DNA of 64,000 bases from NCBI RefSeq assembly GCF_046630445.1, contig NC_092343.1, positions 141,415,501 to 141,479,500 of the forward strand. Reading direction: 5' to 3'. A model generated the notes under the pieces. The model ran no database searches, was not told the origin of the DNA, and saw only the letters and a list, made by a program, of their open reading frames with translations. The translations under genes and the position numbers were made by a program. This DNA is from Rutidosis leptorrhynchoides (taxonomy: Eukaryota; Streptophyta; Magnoliopsida; Asterales; Asteraceae). Shown here in pieces: positions 1-12,436 of the stretch; the stretch's first letter is position 1; every line of letters starts with the position of its first letter.

Positions 1-2190
1 GTGCATGTATTCTCAGCCCAAAAATGTAATGAGTAAAAGGGAGCAAATGAACTCACCATACTATATTTTGTAGTAAAAATACATATGACGTCATTTAACA
101 AGTGTAGGGTTGACCTCGGATTCACGAACCTATATTATTCATATATTTATTAAAACATATACTTGTAATCGAACAAGTTTAGATATTATTATTAATTGTC
201 ATTTCAGTAACTTGTATGGTTCATTGATAACTATATTAACTATCTTTATTTTATATAATTTAGATACTTAAGTAGTATTTATTATAAAAATATTAATGTT
301 GTTATGCGATATGTTTTAAATATATTCTTATATAGCTATTTATTTGGTAAAATAATATCAATAATAATAAATAAAAATTTGTATCTTTTTATGATAATAA
401 TAATAATAATAATACTACAAGTAATTAGTTTTTAGTAATGATATTGCTATTAATAGTTTTGATAATAATATTAATAATAAAAGTAATGTTAGTAAAAATA
501 ATAATTTTAATGAAAAGATAATAATATTAAGAAAAAAAAATGTTAGTTTTTATAAAAATAATATTTTAAATAATAATGGTACTATTAATAAAAATGATGA
601 TTCTAATAGAAATTTTAATAGTCATATTAATAATAATACTATATATTTTAATAATAATAATAATTATAATAATATTAATTATACTAATAATCTTATTTCT
701 AATATTGGTAATAATAATAATTACTTAATAACAATCAATAATAAATAATAATAATAATGAAATAATAATAATAATAATGATAATAATAATAGTAATAATA
801 ATAAGGATAAGAATGCTACCTTAAAAGAATAGGTCTTTAAAAAAACGCTCATGTCTGGTCTCGAACCCGCGACCTCTCGCTCACCCCAAAAAAATCAAGA
901 CAATGGCTTTGTTGTCTCATTCCTGTTTTGAAACCTAATCCATTTATATTTACCCACTATATATGTTTTCACTTCCTTCTATCAACTGATTTTGGCCCAA
1001 TTAGAAACCGAATCTAGCAGCCCAACATAACATTAGGCCCACAGCACAAAACTTACACGGCCCAATGCTAAAATAGTTTAAATATAAAAAGGCTTTCGTT
1101 TTCTGCTTATTTCAATTAAGATCGAGCAATAACAGGATCACGTAGTTTCATTAACATCATAAACATCGAGCATCTTCATCATGCATCATCATTCATCGTT
1201 TCATCTTTACTATAACTATCACCATCCTCCATCATCATCATAGTTAATATCTTAAAGTATCCTCACAAGATGGGGTCTCGTAAAAAAATATACGTTCACC
1301 CTTTGTTTCTATCCTTGACAGCAACATTATGTCCCCATCTTCTTTATTATCCTACCCATTATCTTTATCCAATACTTTTAATCATAACCTGACCCAAGTA
1401 TACTAGCGATCCTTTTTTTTTCTTTTTAAACAAGTGGGGATTAGTTTGTTGGCCACAAAGGGCAATTAGAACATGCATTAACAGCAAATATATCGGTCAA
1501 GGTATTGATTTACATCGGTTTCCTTTATAATCCTTCATCATGCATTCTCAAGTACTGTCCCCACTCCCACTAAGATTATCTCATCATCATGTTGTACTCC
1601 ATGTCATGTTTCCATAACCCCTAATCATAATTATTAGAAATCGGCTCCCAATTTTATCAAATCAATCGATGGGTAAGCAATATTTTATGTACTAGTGGGT
1701 AGTGAGGCCGCCACCTTTATTTGATTATAGAACACTAGATGTAACTTTAATCAATTATATCTTTATATGGACAATTGATTCAAGTTTTGGTGTCTTACGT
1801 TCAAAAAGGAAGTGAGCAGCAGAAGTAAAGGTGCCCGGGTGTTGTATCCTTCATGGTGATGTTTGCTTTCAAGATTGTTTCACTTGTAATCAGAAAAAGA
1901 AAGGGAGACGAGGGATAGAAGATGAAGTGATAAAGGTGCGTTCAATTAGTTACTTGGTATTAGTATACTAATTCTCTATTAAGTGTAGGGTCGAATGTTT
2001 TGGCACAGATCATTATTGAATGATCATGCACGTACAGGAAGTAGAACAAATTAGAAATAATTCGCTGGCCGGTTTGTTTGTCGAAGAGAAATATAAACGT
2101 ACGTAGGTTATTATTGAGGTGGAGGTTCATGGTGCAAGGATAAAGGGAAATGTTTGTGGATTTGATGAAAGTGGTGTTGTGATGGAAGGT
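1..2190 (-). mobile_element. Left part of a Tekay-like LTR (element C), interrupted by element A
   Basis: This stretch has no gene. Its first 170 bases follow the same order of short blocks as the LTR of element D around 25980-26120: the gcatgtattctca block, the 'actcac' block and 'gattcacgaacctat'. It is therefore a diverged LTR of a related family whose left end lies outside the window. Bases 240-830 are AT-rich with many AAT/ATT runs. Element A inserted at its right edge; with A removed it continues at 19323 and ends at about 21025 with ..gtcgtcaca. Orientation is inferred from the D LTR, whose element is on the minus strand. A solo LTR and the end of a full element are equally possible. 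Confidence 0.6.
2186..2190. repeat. Target-site duplication of element A, left copy
   Basis: AAGGT immediately precedes the left LTR of element A. The same five bases follow the right LTR at 19318-19322. A 5-bp duplication is normal for Gypsy integrases and fixes both ends of the insertion. Confidence 0.95.
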
Positions 2191-3584
2191 TGATGTCAAA
2201 GCAGAGTGGTATAAAATACTATTAAATTTTACAACGAAATACTATTAAATACGATACAATTTTACACAAGATATTTATTTATTTATAGAATGGATATACC
2301 TAAACCTTGCTACAACACTTATAGGCAGTGTACCTAATCGTACAGTAGTGTAGTTTTTAGTAAGTCCGGTTCGTTCCACAGGGAAAAATCTTTAAACAAA
2401 GCTTAACGCTATATTAGTTTTATTTTATAAAAATACAAATATATATATAAGTAATATTATTATTATAAAGGGGGTTTTTACCGTTTAATGACCGGTTTGT
2501 CGATTTTAAAACTTTAGTCGCAGTTAAAACCTAATGTAAAATATTAAAAATATAAAAGACTTAATTTAAAACGTAAAGTAAATAACGATAATGAAATTGT
2601 GATAAATAAAAGTGCGATGAAATAAAATACAATAATTAAAAAGTACGATAATTAAAAGTGCAATTAAATACAATAACAATAAATAAAAGTGCGATAATTA
2701 GAAGTGCAATTAAATATAAAATAAAGGAAATTAAATATGAAATAAAAGAATTATGCTTATTTAAACTTCCGTAATCATGATGTTTGACTTGTTGATTTTA
2801 GTTTTATGCCCATTGGTTAATTGTCCTTTGTCCTGGATTATTTAATATGTCCGTCTGGTTTTTATCCATAACAGTCCATCAGTCATAAATATAAAGTGCG
2901 AGTATCCTCGTCAAATTATCCTTATACCCGAAGTTAAATATTCCAACTAATTGGGGACTTAAACTGTAACAAGGTTTTAATACTTTGTTTAATAATTACA
3001 CCAGGTTATCGACTGCGTGTAACCCAAGGTTTTAATACTTTGTTAACAATTACGCCAAGTGTCCTTGTACATAATTTCACCCCTGTTTTAATAATTCCAT
3101 AGACTATTAATCCATTCCCGTGTCCGGTTAAATGAACGATTATTCATACATATAAATACCCCGCCCATCGTGTCCGATCGAGTGTATATGGTTATTTATG
3201 GGTACGTCCAATTGTAATTCTTTATATTAAAATTAACAAACTATCATTTAGTTAAACAAATATAAAGCCCATTAATAGCCCATAGTCTAATTTCCACAAG
3301 TGTCGTTCTTTTGTCCAAACCCCAATTATGGTACAAAGCCCAATTACCCAATTTTAGTAATTAGCCCAACATCATGATTACTTCGTTTTAAATAAGCATA
3401 ATAATAACTTAGCTACGAGACATTAAATTAAAAAGGTTGAACATAACTTACAATGATTAAAAATAGCGTAGCGTTACACGGACAGAATTTCGACTTACAC
3501 CCTTACAACATTCGCTAACATACCCTTATTATTAGAATTTAAAATTAAAATTAAAATTAAAATATTATATATATATATATAGAT

Positions 3585-3660
<76 letters not shown>

Positions 3661-4265
3661 GTTTACATATAGATAGAGAGATTGATATATGGATATATAA
3701 AACGTCGAATTGCGCTGGCTTTTATAGGCATTTTTGTCCAGGGAAGCTCCGCGAGTCGCGACATTTTTCTTCTTCAAACTCCGCAACTCGCGGAGTTTGC
3801 TTTTACAGCTCACACAAGTTTGGATCTTCTTTGCCGACAGTTTTAATATATAAATATAATATATATATATAATTTATATAATTAATTATATATTATATTA
3901 TATTTATATACATAGTTAATTTGTAATTTTTAGTCCGTTGCGTCGAGCGTTGAGAGTTGACTCTGGTCCCGGTTCCGGATTTTCGAACGTCCTTGCGTAC
4001 AATTTAATATCTTGTACTTTACGTTTTGAATCTTGTACTCTTGTAATTTTGAGACGTTTCTTATCAATAATTGGAACCTCTTTGATTGTATTTTGTACTT
4101 TTGAGCTTTTTGGTCATTTGCGTCTTCGATTCATCGAATCTGTCTTTTGTCTTCACCTTTTATTATTTAAACGAATATCACTTGTAAACAGAACAGTTGT
4201 AACTAAAAGCTTGTCTTTCTTGAGGAATAATGCTATGAAATATATGTTCGTTTTTAGCATTATCA
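2191..4265 (-). repeat. 3' LTR of element A
   Basis: Begins TGATGTCAAAG and ends GCATTATCA on the plus strand; 2075 bp. It is nearly identical to 17327-19317 except for a longer AT microsatellite near 3565-3659. It contains the paired CpG-rich motif at 3747-3761 and 3778-3796. As the left end of a minus-strand element it is the downstream LTR. Confidence 0.95.
3563..3659. repeat. (TA)n microsatellite inside LTR
   Basis: Almost pure AT dinucleotide repeat with a short gatagat interruption. The matching part of the other A LTR (about 18700) has only a few units, so the array expanded or contracted after insertion. Confidence 0.95.
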
Positions 4266-4280
4266 AATATTCCCACACTT
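4266..4280 (-). other. Polypurine tract of element A
   Basis: On the minus strand the sequence AAGTGTGGGAATATT abuts the 3' LTR. The same 15 bases precede the LTR of element B at 41787-41801. It would prime plus-strand DNA synthesis. Confidence 0.8.
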
Positions 4281-6711
4281 GAGCGTTGCTTGTCCTCAAG
4301 CAATATAGTCTTGTAATACTAGAATCACTTCTTTATTCTTCACACTTTGTTCATCAGTGATTTCTATACGGCGGTTTAAACAATGGTAGTAACGATGTGG
4401 TTTACAGTCTCACATGACTTATGAAAATTTAGATCCATTAAGGAAATTGGATCTTTATGAAAACATTTGATCTTTTGAAAATTAAATCTAGCTTTTACCC
4501 TAGATAAGTTTTCTGGAATAACCCTTCGCCGGTGTTTACAAATTCTTTTTGTGGGTTTGGTGGGTTTCAGATTTGAAAATTTTAGCTCAAAACTTACGGT
4601 TTTGTGTCACCCACTTGCTAACCTTGTATTAGGAAAGCAACACGTCCAGTATACTTGCTCCATATATTACCTTTCGGTAAACTACCGTTTGGTTGTAAAG
4701 GAAAGCGTTGAACAAGCAACTGTTAAGGCAATGTCCCCTGACATGCTTTTAATTATGGTCTATAACGTGTCAGACGCAATTACTATCCTTGGTAGGAGCA
4801 ATAGTAAAGCTCACCCTTATAATTTGTCGGTCTGGCACAAGGTCCTGTCTTTGACCATGCTATGCAACCACCGTTCTTACGGTTGACACCCGATTTGGTT
4901 CAGGTGACCTAATGAATTCCAGGTGAATTCCTAGGATTTTACATTCAATGGTAATGAACGCAATGAAAATGGGTTTTTAGAAAACAAATCGGTTTGTAAT
5001 TTTGATCAAAAGATTTTCTCGTTCAAGCTCGAGTTTAGATATCATCGAATTTCATGAGTTTGTAATTCTCAATCTTTAAGGTCAATCTCTAGGATTGAGT
5101 AATATCAGTCTTAAAAGCTGATTTTTGATCCTTTAAGGAGATTATCCTTTCTGGGGATCTGATTCATTAGTCTTATCAAGCTAATTTGCACGGTGCCCCC
5201 CCCCCCCCATTTTACAAGACAGATCCTCTCATGGATAGGATAAGTCTGACCACTTGGCGACCCTGTTTGATGCTGAGGTCCGTGGATTTCCTGCTGATTT
5301 TAGAGATGACTTTTCTAGATTTTTCGTCAACCTACAGCTGGTCTGAACGACAACTTCTTGACCAAAAATCAAGAAGCGCGTGTCTTTTTCGAAAGACTTT
5401 ACTTCCTTTTAATGATGGAATTGATTCATCGTGTAGATCCATCTTTCTTACAGTAAATCGGGTAAAACTTTTTAGTTTAGTTCAAAACAAAAGTATTTTC
5501 AGTTATTTGTTACAGAAATATGTGACATATGTTTAAAATAACTTGGTAAATTTTCCCGCACTTGGCTTTTATTTTCTTTTATTTGCCTTTTTGTTCTCCT
5601 CTATTCCATTATTAAATGAATTCTAACATTTTGGTTTGTTTCTCAATTTATGTCCTTTCCGAGGTAACAATAATTTCGGTGTTAACACCTAGTTTTATCG
5701 TTCATAAATATGTATAAACATGATTTTGAATTCATTTAATTGAAAATTTTGAAAAATTTTACTAGAATTGGGTAATTAGTATATAAGACTAGGGCTGTTC
5801 TTTATTATCAGAGAGCACTAGATTCTAATACAACTACTGCTTTACTAGTATTTTTAATGGTAACCAAGTGTTTAAATAAAATTATTTTTTTTAAATCCGA
5901 AAGAATTTAACCCCTTCCCACACTTAAGATCTTGCAATGCCCTCATTTGCAAGAAATCAGTAACAATTTAAATTATTGAGGGTGATTAGCGTAGAAAAAT
6001 GATTAAATTTTACCAAAGTTTCCAAACATATTGTTCTTTGTTGTTGAATGATAAATGGTGCACATCATTTGCTCATTCCGTCTTGTTGTTATTTCACATA
6101 TATTTTGCATCTTGTCGTCAAAATTAGTTGCTTTTGCTGAACTTAATGCCAGTCTTTGAAAATGCGTTGTTTTACCCTGTTGTGTACATAAGATAAACTG
6201 CAAACATATATACATATTTTTGAAGTTTGGTTTATTACCCCACATTCAAAAATTATTAAAAATCTAATAATAAAAGTTAGAAAATTTTAAAAACTATTAC
6301 AATATCAACATAAGTGCTAAATGTAGTAACATTACAAAAATAAAATAAATGAAACTAAATAAACTAGGGTTGATACTGATACCAGTAGGGGTTCCATGCA
6401 TAACCGTATGTGTTATAGAATGCTTCAGCTGGGTTATAAGTAGGATACGGTGGTTGAATCTCTATAGACCAGGGAGGAAATACGGGTTTTAGAGTAGGAA
6501 TATAGTTTCTACCTACATGTTGGCAATGAGCTATGATATGGTTTTGATGAACTTGCCAATCTTCAAATGCTCAATGTCTAGCGTTTTCATACTCTTGTGA
6601 AGCTATAAACCTTTGCATTTCTGTCATTTCATTTCCCCCTCCCACATTACCTGGCTGTTGATTTCTTTCAACCTGTGGATGTCTTCCATTATATGCTACT
6701 GCGGCGTTATT
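4281..6711 (-). other. Untranslated 3' region of element A
   Basis: No sense-strand coding potential was seen between the ATHILA-like ORF and the polypurine tract. Most of it (4281 to about 6040) aligns as the reverse complement of 40075-41786 in element B. It includes a poly-C run near 5198-5210. An antisense open frame at 4551-4886 is discussed under findings. Confidence 0.6.
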
Positions 6712-7709
6712 TCACCTCTTCAAAACCTTAGCACCATGATATACATTTAAACCAATTGTATCGTGGGGTTCTGGTTCTTCGATTAATAATCCCCCCCGAC
6801 TTATATCCACATTGAGATACTCAGCAATTAATGTAATAAATATACCACCTCCTATTATACTGTGCGGTCTCATCCCCCTAACCATAGCTAATAAATAATA
6901 ACCCACACAATAAGGTATACTTACAGCGCTTTGTGGGTCTCGAATACACATGTGGTAAAATAAATCTTGCTCATTTACCTTTTCCTTATTTTTACCGCGC
7001 TGTGTAATCGAGTTCGCTAGAAACCTGTGAATTACTCTTAACTCAACTCTATCTATATCCAAATAAGAGTAATTTCCCCCTTTAAATCGGTGATGGCTAG
7101 TCATTTGACTCCATACACCATGCGTATCAAAATTTTCATCAATCTTCCTACCATTTAATATCAACCCTCGACAATCGGCAGATGCTAGTTCCTCAGGCGT
7201 ATATATACGTAAAGCCTGAGCCATGTCTAGTAGAGACATGTGGCGCATCGAACCTCCTAACAAAAATCTAATAAAAGTTTGATCGGTTAAACTAGCTACC
7301 GATCATTTATTTCTATACTACACAATAATTCTTCACACCATACTTTATATACAGGTCTACGAATGTTGAATAATCGTACCCAATCGTTAAAAGTAGAATT
7401 ACCATACCTCTGTGTAAGTAATTCTCTAATTGGCTCGGCCAATTCCACTACCTCTAATGGTTCCCATTCTATTACCCTAGGTACTTCAACAGCTTTAGAA
7501 TGAAGAGTGTGCAAGCCCCTTTGGTATTTTGGATAATCTATCCAACGTCTGTCTAATCTCAAGTTCGGGTGCAAAACTTCCACTTGCATATCTGAAAATG
7601 TCATAACCGGATGAGGTATATCTTGTTTGTAATAGTTATCAACATCCTGTTGTTCCGCATTCTCAGGAGGAGCAATGCGAGCTTGGGATGAAGATTCACC
7701 CCTTTCAGT
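6712..7709 (-). pseudogene. ATHILA ORF1-like protein, main exon (env position), frameshifted
   Basis: The protein resembles the plant ATHILA ORF-1 family (Pfam PF03078), an Athila-lineage protein of unknown function that here sits where an env-like gene would be. Two open segments, 7709-7296 and 7263-6712, are in different frames; one frameshift near 7303 joins them into about 330 residues. Recognisable parts are RYGNSTFNDWVRLF, then MSLLDMAQALRIYTPEE, then MRPHSIIGGGIFITLIAEYL. There is no good ATG at the left edge. The frame instead runs back into TTTTGCAG, a consensus 3' splice site ending at 7710, and connects in frame to a 14-codon exon at 9517-9558. The family call is from memory of its sequence style; the splicing is inferred. 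Confidence 0.7.
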
Positions 7710-9516
7710 CTGCAAAACACATCAAACACAATTTTTGTGCATCCAAATATGCATTAGTGTCAGCAAAATCATCAATCAAAATAATTACAATGACATGTTC
7801 AATTTATATCAAACCTATGCTTATTTTCATATTTTTATCAAATCTACACTTTTTCAAATAAGCATATACGAAAATGTTCAACAAGTTCATAAGCATTCAA
7901 CTCAAATAACATGTCAAAATAATCATTACTAGCAATTAAACAAGTTTCAAATGGCATTATCTCTCAAAAATCAAGTTCATGAATTTTAGACTTGAAAAAG
8001 TCCACTTTAATTATCAAAAATCATGTTTAGGCTCAAAGTTTGGATCATTTAACTACCTAAACATGTTACACTACTTAATTTAGCAATAATTCATGACAAA
8101 AATCGGCCATAACCTGTTTATATCAAAAAGCCTCAAATTGCTCAAGAACACAAACCCTAGATTACTTAAAATTTGAAGTTTAAGGCTTCTAATCATGTTA
8201 AATAGCATCAATCTAGGTTATACAAGCATAATACATAAGCAATTTAAGCATAATTACACTAAAAAGCATCAAAATCGAATTGGGTATAAAATTGCTCAAG
8301 AACACTAACTTTTCAGATTAAAGGGTGTTTTGATGTAGAAATTTACTATTTTCCTTGAGTAATTCCTTGATAGCATTCTTCTCAACATGATTTTGTGAAA
8401 GATTTGATGAAAAATGGCCAAAAATTGCGGATTTATGTGTGTTTTTCGGGTGTTTTTTGCAATTTTTGGGTTGTGGGTGTGTTGACTGATCTGTTCGATC
8501 CCTTTTATTTTTTTATGGATTTTGCATCCTCCGCGAGTCGCGGTAAATATCACCTTCAAACTCCGCGAGTCGCGGTGTTTTTTTTTTTTTTATAAAAACC
8601 TTAACTTATAAAACAATTAATTAATTAATTTTAAAATTTTTTTTCCCTTGTTATTTAGGACGAGGTCGTTTCGGAACGATGTCCAAGTCCGTCCCTCGAC
8701 AAAATTTTAAAATTTGTCTTTTTCAAGCGATTGTTTTAAAAGCAAAGATTTTTGGGTTTTTTAATGTTTTTGCATACTTTAATTCAATAAGATTAAAAAT
8801 AATGATAATAAAAGTTCTCGTCCCTCCCTCGGGTAAAGCAATTTTGGTTCAACGACCTAGTCTTCAACTTACGACGAATTTTAAAAATCATATTTTTAAC
8901 TTAGCGAAATAAAGTAAATTTTTATTTTTAAATTCACACCAAACTTAAATTTAAAATGCATAAAAATAAAATTCATATTTTAAAAATTAAAAATTCACTC
9001 CAAACTTAAGTTTAAAATGCATAAAATTTAAAATTCATATTATATTTTTGTTTTTATATATACAAACTTAAAAATATTAAAAATATTAATTTTTCAAATA
9101 TTTACAATTTTAAATATATTAATTTTAACAAGTTTACAATATTATTTTAATATTAATTTTAAAAACAAAGTAAAAATAAAATTAAAAATCTTTTTGGCTT
9201 TTATCCCACTTTAATCAATCAAATATTATCAAAAACATACGCCCCTCTTTTCGGTAAAGTAATTTCGGTTCATTGACCTAATTTAACTCATGACGAATTT
9301 TTGAAATAATTTGGGTTGATTGATTAAAGATATTTATACCTTAAGAATAAACGTTAAATTTCGCAGTGATGTAATAAATTTTTATATGATATCAATAATT
9401 TTGGTCGCCAAACCTAATTTTATTCAATACCAATTTAATACTTTATAGCGAACAAATTATCGTTTATTATCAAAAGGTTAAAAATAAAAATAAAAATAAA
9501 AACTGTACAAACTTAC
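7710..9516 (-). other. Predicted intron of the ATHILA-like gene in element A
   Basis: On the minus strand it begins GTAAGT (9516-9511) after CACAG and ends TTTTGCAG (at 7710). It is about 1.8 kb, AT-rich, without convincing coding sequence, and holds one pair of the CpG-rich motifs at 8529-8575. Element B keeps the donor (39290) but has lost the acceptor together with the following exon. Confidence 0.55.
8529..8575. repeat. Paired CpG-rich palindromic motif
   Basis: Two copies of CTCCGCGAGTCGCGG (8529-8543 and 8561-8575) separated by 17 bases. Each core is CCGCGA-G-TCGCGG, an inverted repeat around a single base. Similar pairs occur at 16798-16843, 18801-18850, 3747-3796 and, diverged, 42271-42316. 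Confidence 0.9.
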
Positions 9517-9558
9517 CTGTGAGATAGTATTCTTAGTTACCTGCTCTAGTCCACTCAT
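9517..9558 (-). CDS. Predicted 14-codon first exon of the ATHILA-like gene
   Basis: The ATG at 9558 opens the frame MSGLEQVTKNTISQ, which ends exactly at a consensus splice donor CAG|GTAAGT. Joined to 7709 it continues without interruption as TERGESSSQ. It overlaps the tail of the CCHC ORF in another frame. The equivalent exon in element B (39248-39289) is also 42 nt, also open (MSGLEQAIENSISQ), and ends at the same donor. Conservation of start, length and donor in both copies supports a real exon; no transcript evidence is available here. Confidence 0.55.
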
Positions 9559-9948
9559 AATGCAGTCGGTTTAATTGGTTTTCCATAGCTACATAGGCGT
9601 AACCTCGAGCATTCAATGATTTTTCTTCTAAACATATGAACGGTCCGTCTCTGCATAAAGTAACAAATTCGGTATTTGAATAGGTTTGATTATTTGAACA
9701 TTTACCTCCATGTGACCATTTTCCTCATTTGTGACATCTTTCAAGGTGTCGTGCTCTTCTTTTCGCTGCGGATTTTGATTTCCCTTTACCAAATTGTAAT
9801 TATTGTCTTCGTTTCTGGATTCTTTTCTTACTCCGTCCAATTTTTCTCTGATTAATGATACTATTTCATTTGGAAGGACGTCATTATTACGTTCAGTGAT
9901 CAAAGCGTGTAACATTAGACCATAGTTTAGTTCACAGGAAGTCTTCAT
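9533..9948 (-). pseudogene. Downstream CCHC zinc-knuckle ORF of element A, broken
   Basis: A small ORF after integrase, starting MKTSCELNYG at 9948 just downstream of a TTTTTTTTAG acceptor-like tract (about 9961). Compared with the copy in B (38847-39273), it has a one-base deletion in the asparagine-rich stretch and a stop where the second cysteine of the knuckle should be. It ends after EWTRAG at 9533. In B the intact knuckle is CHKCEKWSHEGKC. Its role is not known; a nucleic-acid-binding accessory protein is a guess from the knuckle alone. Confidence 0.65.
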
Positions 9949-10123
9949 TTTGTAAAAACCTAAAAAAAAATTAAAAATTCAGAATGAGGGGAGAAGACTA
10001 GTTCTTTAGGGTCTGCTAGGGAAAGACCATTCGGGTTCCATTTTCGAGAACTACACGAAAACAAAAAATCTAACTCTAACAGAAATACATAATATCCTTT
10101 AAAAGACTTGATTCTCCCCACAC

Positions 10124-11665
10124 TTAGGTAGCTGTGGTATCGAAATTGTGATTAACTTCGTTGTCGACTTCCATCGGACTATCTATGTAGTGTTTAACTC
10201 TGTGACCATTAACTTTAAATTCAATCCCATTTGAATTTATTAATTCTATAGTTTCGTATGGGAAAACTCTTTTGACTATGAATGGTCCAGACCATCTTGA
10301 TTTCAATTTTCCAGGAAATAGCTTGAATCATGAATTGAAAAGAAGAACTCTGTCTCCTTCTTTAAATTCTTTTGAACTTCTGATTCTTTTATCATGCCAT
10401 TTCTTCGTTCTTTCCTTATAGATTAATGAATTTTCGTATGCTTCTTGTCTTAATTCTTCTAATTTGTTTAATTGACTTAACCGTAGACGTCCAGCTTCAT
10501 GTAAATCAAGATTACATGTCTTCAAAGCCCAAAATGCTTTGTGTTCAATTTCTACTGGAAGATGACATGCTTTTCCATAAACGAGTCTAAAAGGTGTGGT
10601 TCCAATTGGAGTTTTGTAGGCTGTTCTAAAAACCCAGAGTGCATCCTCCAATTTAATGGACCATTCCTTCGGATTTGATCCTACTGTTTTCTCTAGAATA
10701 CGTTTTAAAGCTCGGTTGGTATTTTCAACTTGTCCACTTGTCTGTGGATGATAAGCAGTGGAGATTTTATGAGTTACTCCATATCTTTTAAGAACTTTCT
10801 CAAGTTGATTATTACAGAAATGAGTACCCCGATCACTTATTAAAGCTTTCGGTGTTCCAAACCTTGCAAAAAGACGTTTTAAAAAGTTGACTACAACTCG
10901 TGCATCATTAGTTGTGAGAGCTTGTGCTTCAGCCCATTTAGATACATAATCAATGGCTACGAGAATATATAGATTATTATGAAATTTTGAAAATGGACCC
11001 ATAAAGTCAATACCCCAAATGTCAAATACTTCACATACTTGAATGACATTTTGTGGCATTTCATCACGTTGACTTATTTTTCCGGCCCTTGGACAAGCAT
11101 CACAGGATTTGCAAAGAAGGTGTGCGTCTTTGTAAATTGTAGGCCAATAGAATCCAGCATCATAAACTTTTCTTGCTGTGAGTTGAGGCCCATAATGCCC
11201 TCCTGTTGGTCCTGTGTGACAATGGTTTAAAATTTTACTAGCTTCTTTTCCGAATACATATCGGCGTATCATTCCATCGGAACAATTTTTAAACAAATGT
11301 GGATCTTCCCAGAAATAGTGTTTTATATCACTGAAGAATTTCTTTCGTTTTTGGTACGATAATCCTTTTTCAAGGAATCCACATACTAAGTAATTTGCAT
11401 AGTCTGCAAACCATGAATTTTCATTATGATCTATCTTCAATAGATATTCATCAGGAAAGTTGTCTTGTATGGCCGATTCATTTAGAACTTCTAATTCGGG
11501 ATTTTCAAGACGAGAAAGATGATCAGCGGCGAGATTTTCTGCTCCTCTTTTATCTCGGATTTCAATATCAAACTCTTGTAAGAGTAAGATCCAACAGATT
11601 AATCTTGGTTTAGCATCTTGTTTTGAAAATAGGTATCTAAGAGCAGAATGGTCGGTATAGACCAC
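10124..11665 (-). pseudogene. RNase H C-terminus and integrase of element A
   Basis: The frame starts within RNase H ([12 protein letters not shown], then AADHLSRL) and continues into integrase. The zinc-binding H-H-C-C part is seen as HCHTG..GGH and CKSCDAC. The DDE core shows IDFMGPF, then SDRGTHF, then the glutamate of [10 protein letters not shown]. The C-terminal part runs [16 protein letters not shown] up to NHNFDTTAT at 10124. A single in-frame TGA at 10328-10330 (CGA in B) cuts the C-terminal part off. Catalytic residues look intact, but the stop and the damage upstream make the copy inactive. Confidence 0.9.
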
Positions 11666-12388
11666 TGTTTTAGCTAGAACGAGATATGATCGAAATTTGT
11701 CAAATGCAAAGACAATAGCAAGGAGTTCTTTTTCAGTAGTTGTGTAATTCGTTTGTGCTCCTTGTAACCTCTTACTAGCATAATATATAGGTTGAAATCG
11801 TTTTTCAATCCTTTATCCTAAAAAGGCTCCCATTGCAAAATCACTTGCATCGCACATTAGTTCGAATGGTAGATTCTAATTTGGAGTTATCATGATCGGC
11901 GCATTAGTGAGTTTTTCTTTAAGAATATTAAAAGATTTGATGCATTCATCTGAAAAGATGAATGGAGCATCCTTTTCTAGGAGTTTATTCATAGGAGTGG
12001 CAATTTTAGAAAAATCTTTTATGAAACGTCGGTAAAAACTGGCATGCCCTAGAAAACTCCTAACTCCTCAAACATTGGTGGGATGTGGAAGTTTAGCAAT
12101 TACATCTACTTTAGCTTTATCCACTTCAATTCCTTCCTTTGAGATTTTATGTCCAAGAACGATGCCTTCTTTAACCATGAAATGGCATTTCTCCCAATTA
12201 AGTACTAGATTTGATTGTTCGCATCTAATAAGCATTCGTTCAAGATTAGCTAGACATGATTCAAATGTATCACCGAAGACTGAAAAGTCATCCATGAAAA
12301 CTTCCATGCATTCTTCTATCATGTCCCGAAATATCGCCATCATGCACCTTTGAAACGTTGCAGGGGCGTTGCAAAGTCCAAATGGCAT
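11666..12388 (-). pseudogene. RT C-terminal half and RNase H N-terminus of element A, several stops
   Basis: Continues the pol frame from MPFGLCNAPATFQRCMM through the RT active-site box [10 protein letters not shown] to the RNase H start [16 protein letters not shown] stands in the YxDD position. Stops interrupt it at 12068 (AGA in B, TGA here), near 11880 (TGG to TAG) and near 11817 (CAA to TAA). B retains the unmutated codons at these places. Confidence 0.88.
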
Positions 12389-12436
12389 GCGTTTGTAAGC
12401 AAAAGTACCATAAGGGCACGTGAATGTGGTTTTCTC

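Noticed and set aside
6003-6245. 80-aa minus-strand ORF in the 3' region of A
   Set aside because: No motif, and the matching region of B does not preserve the frame.
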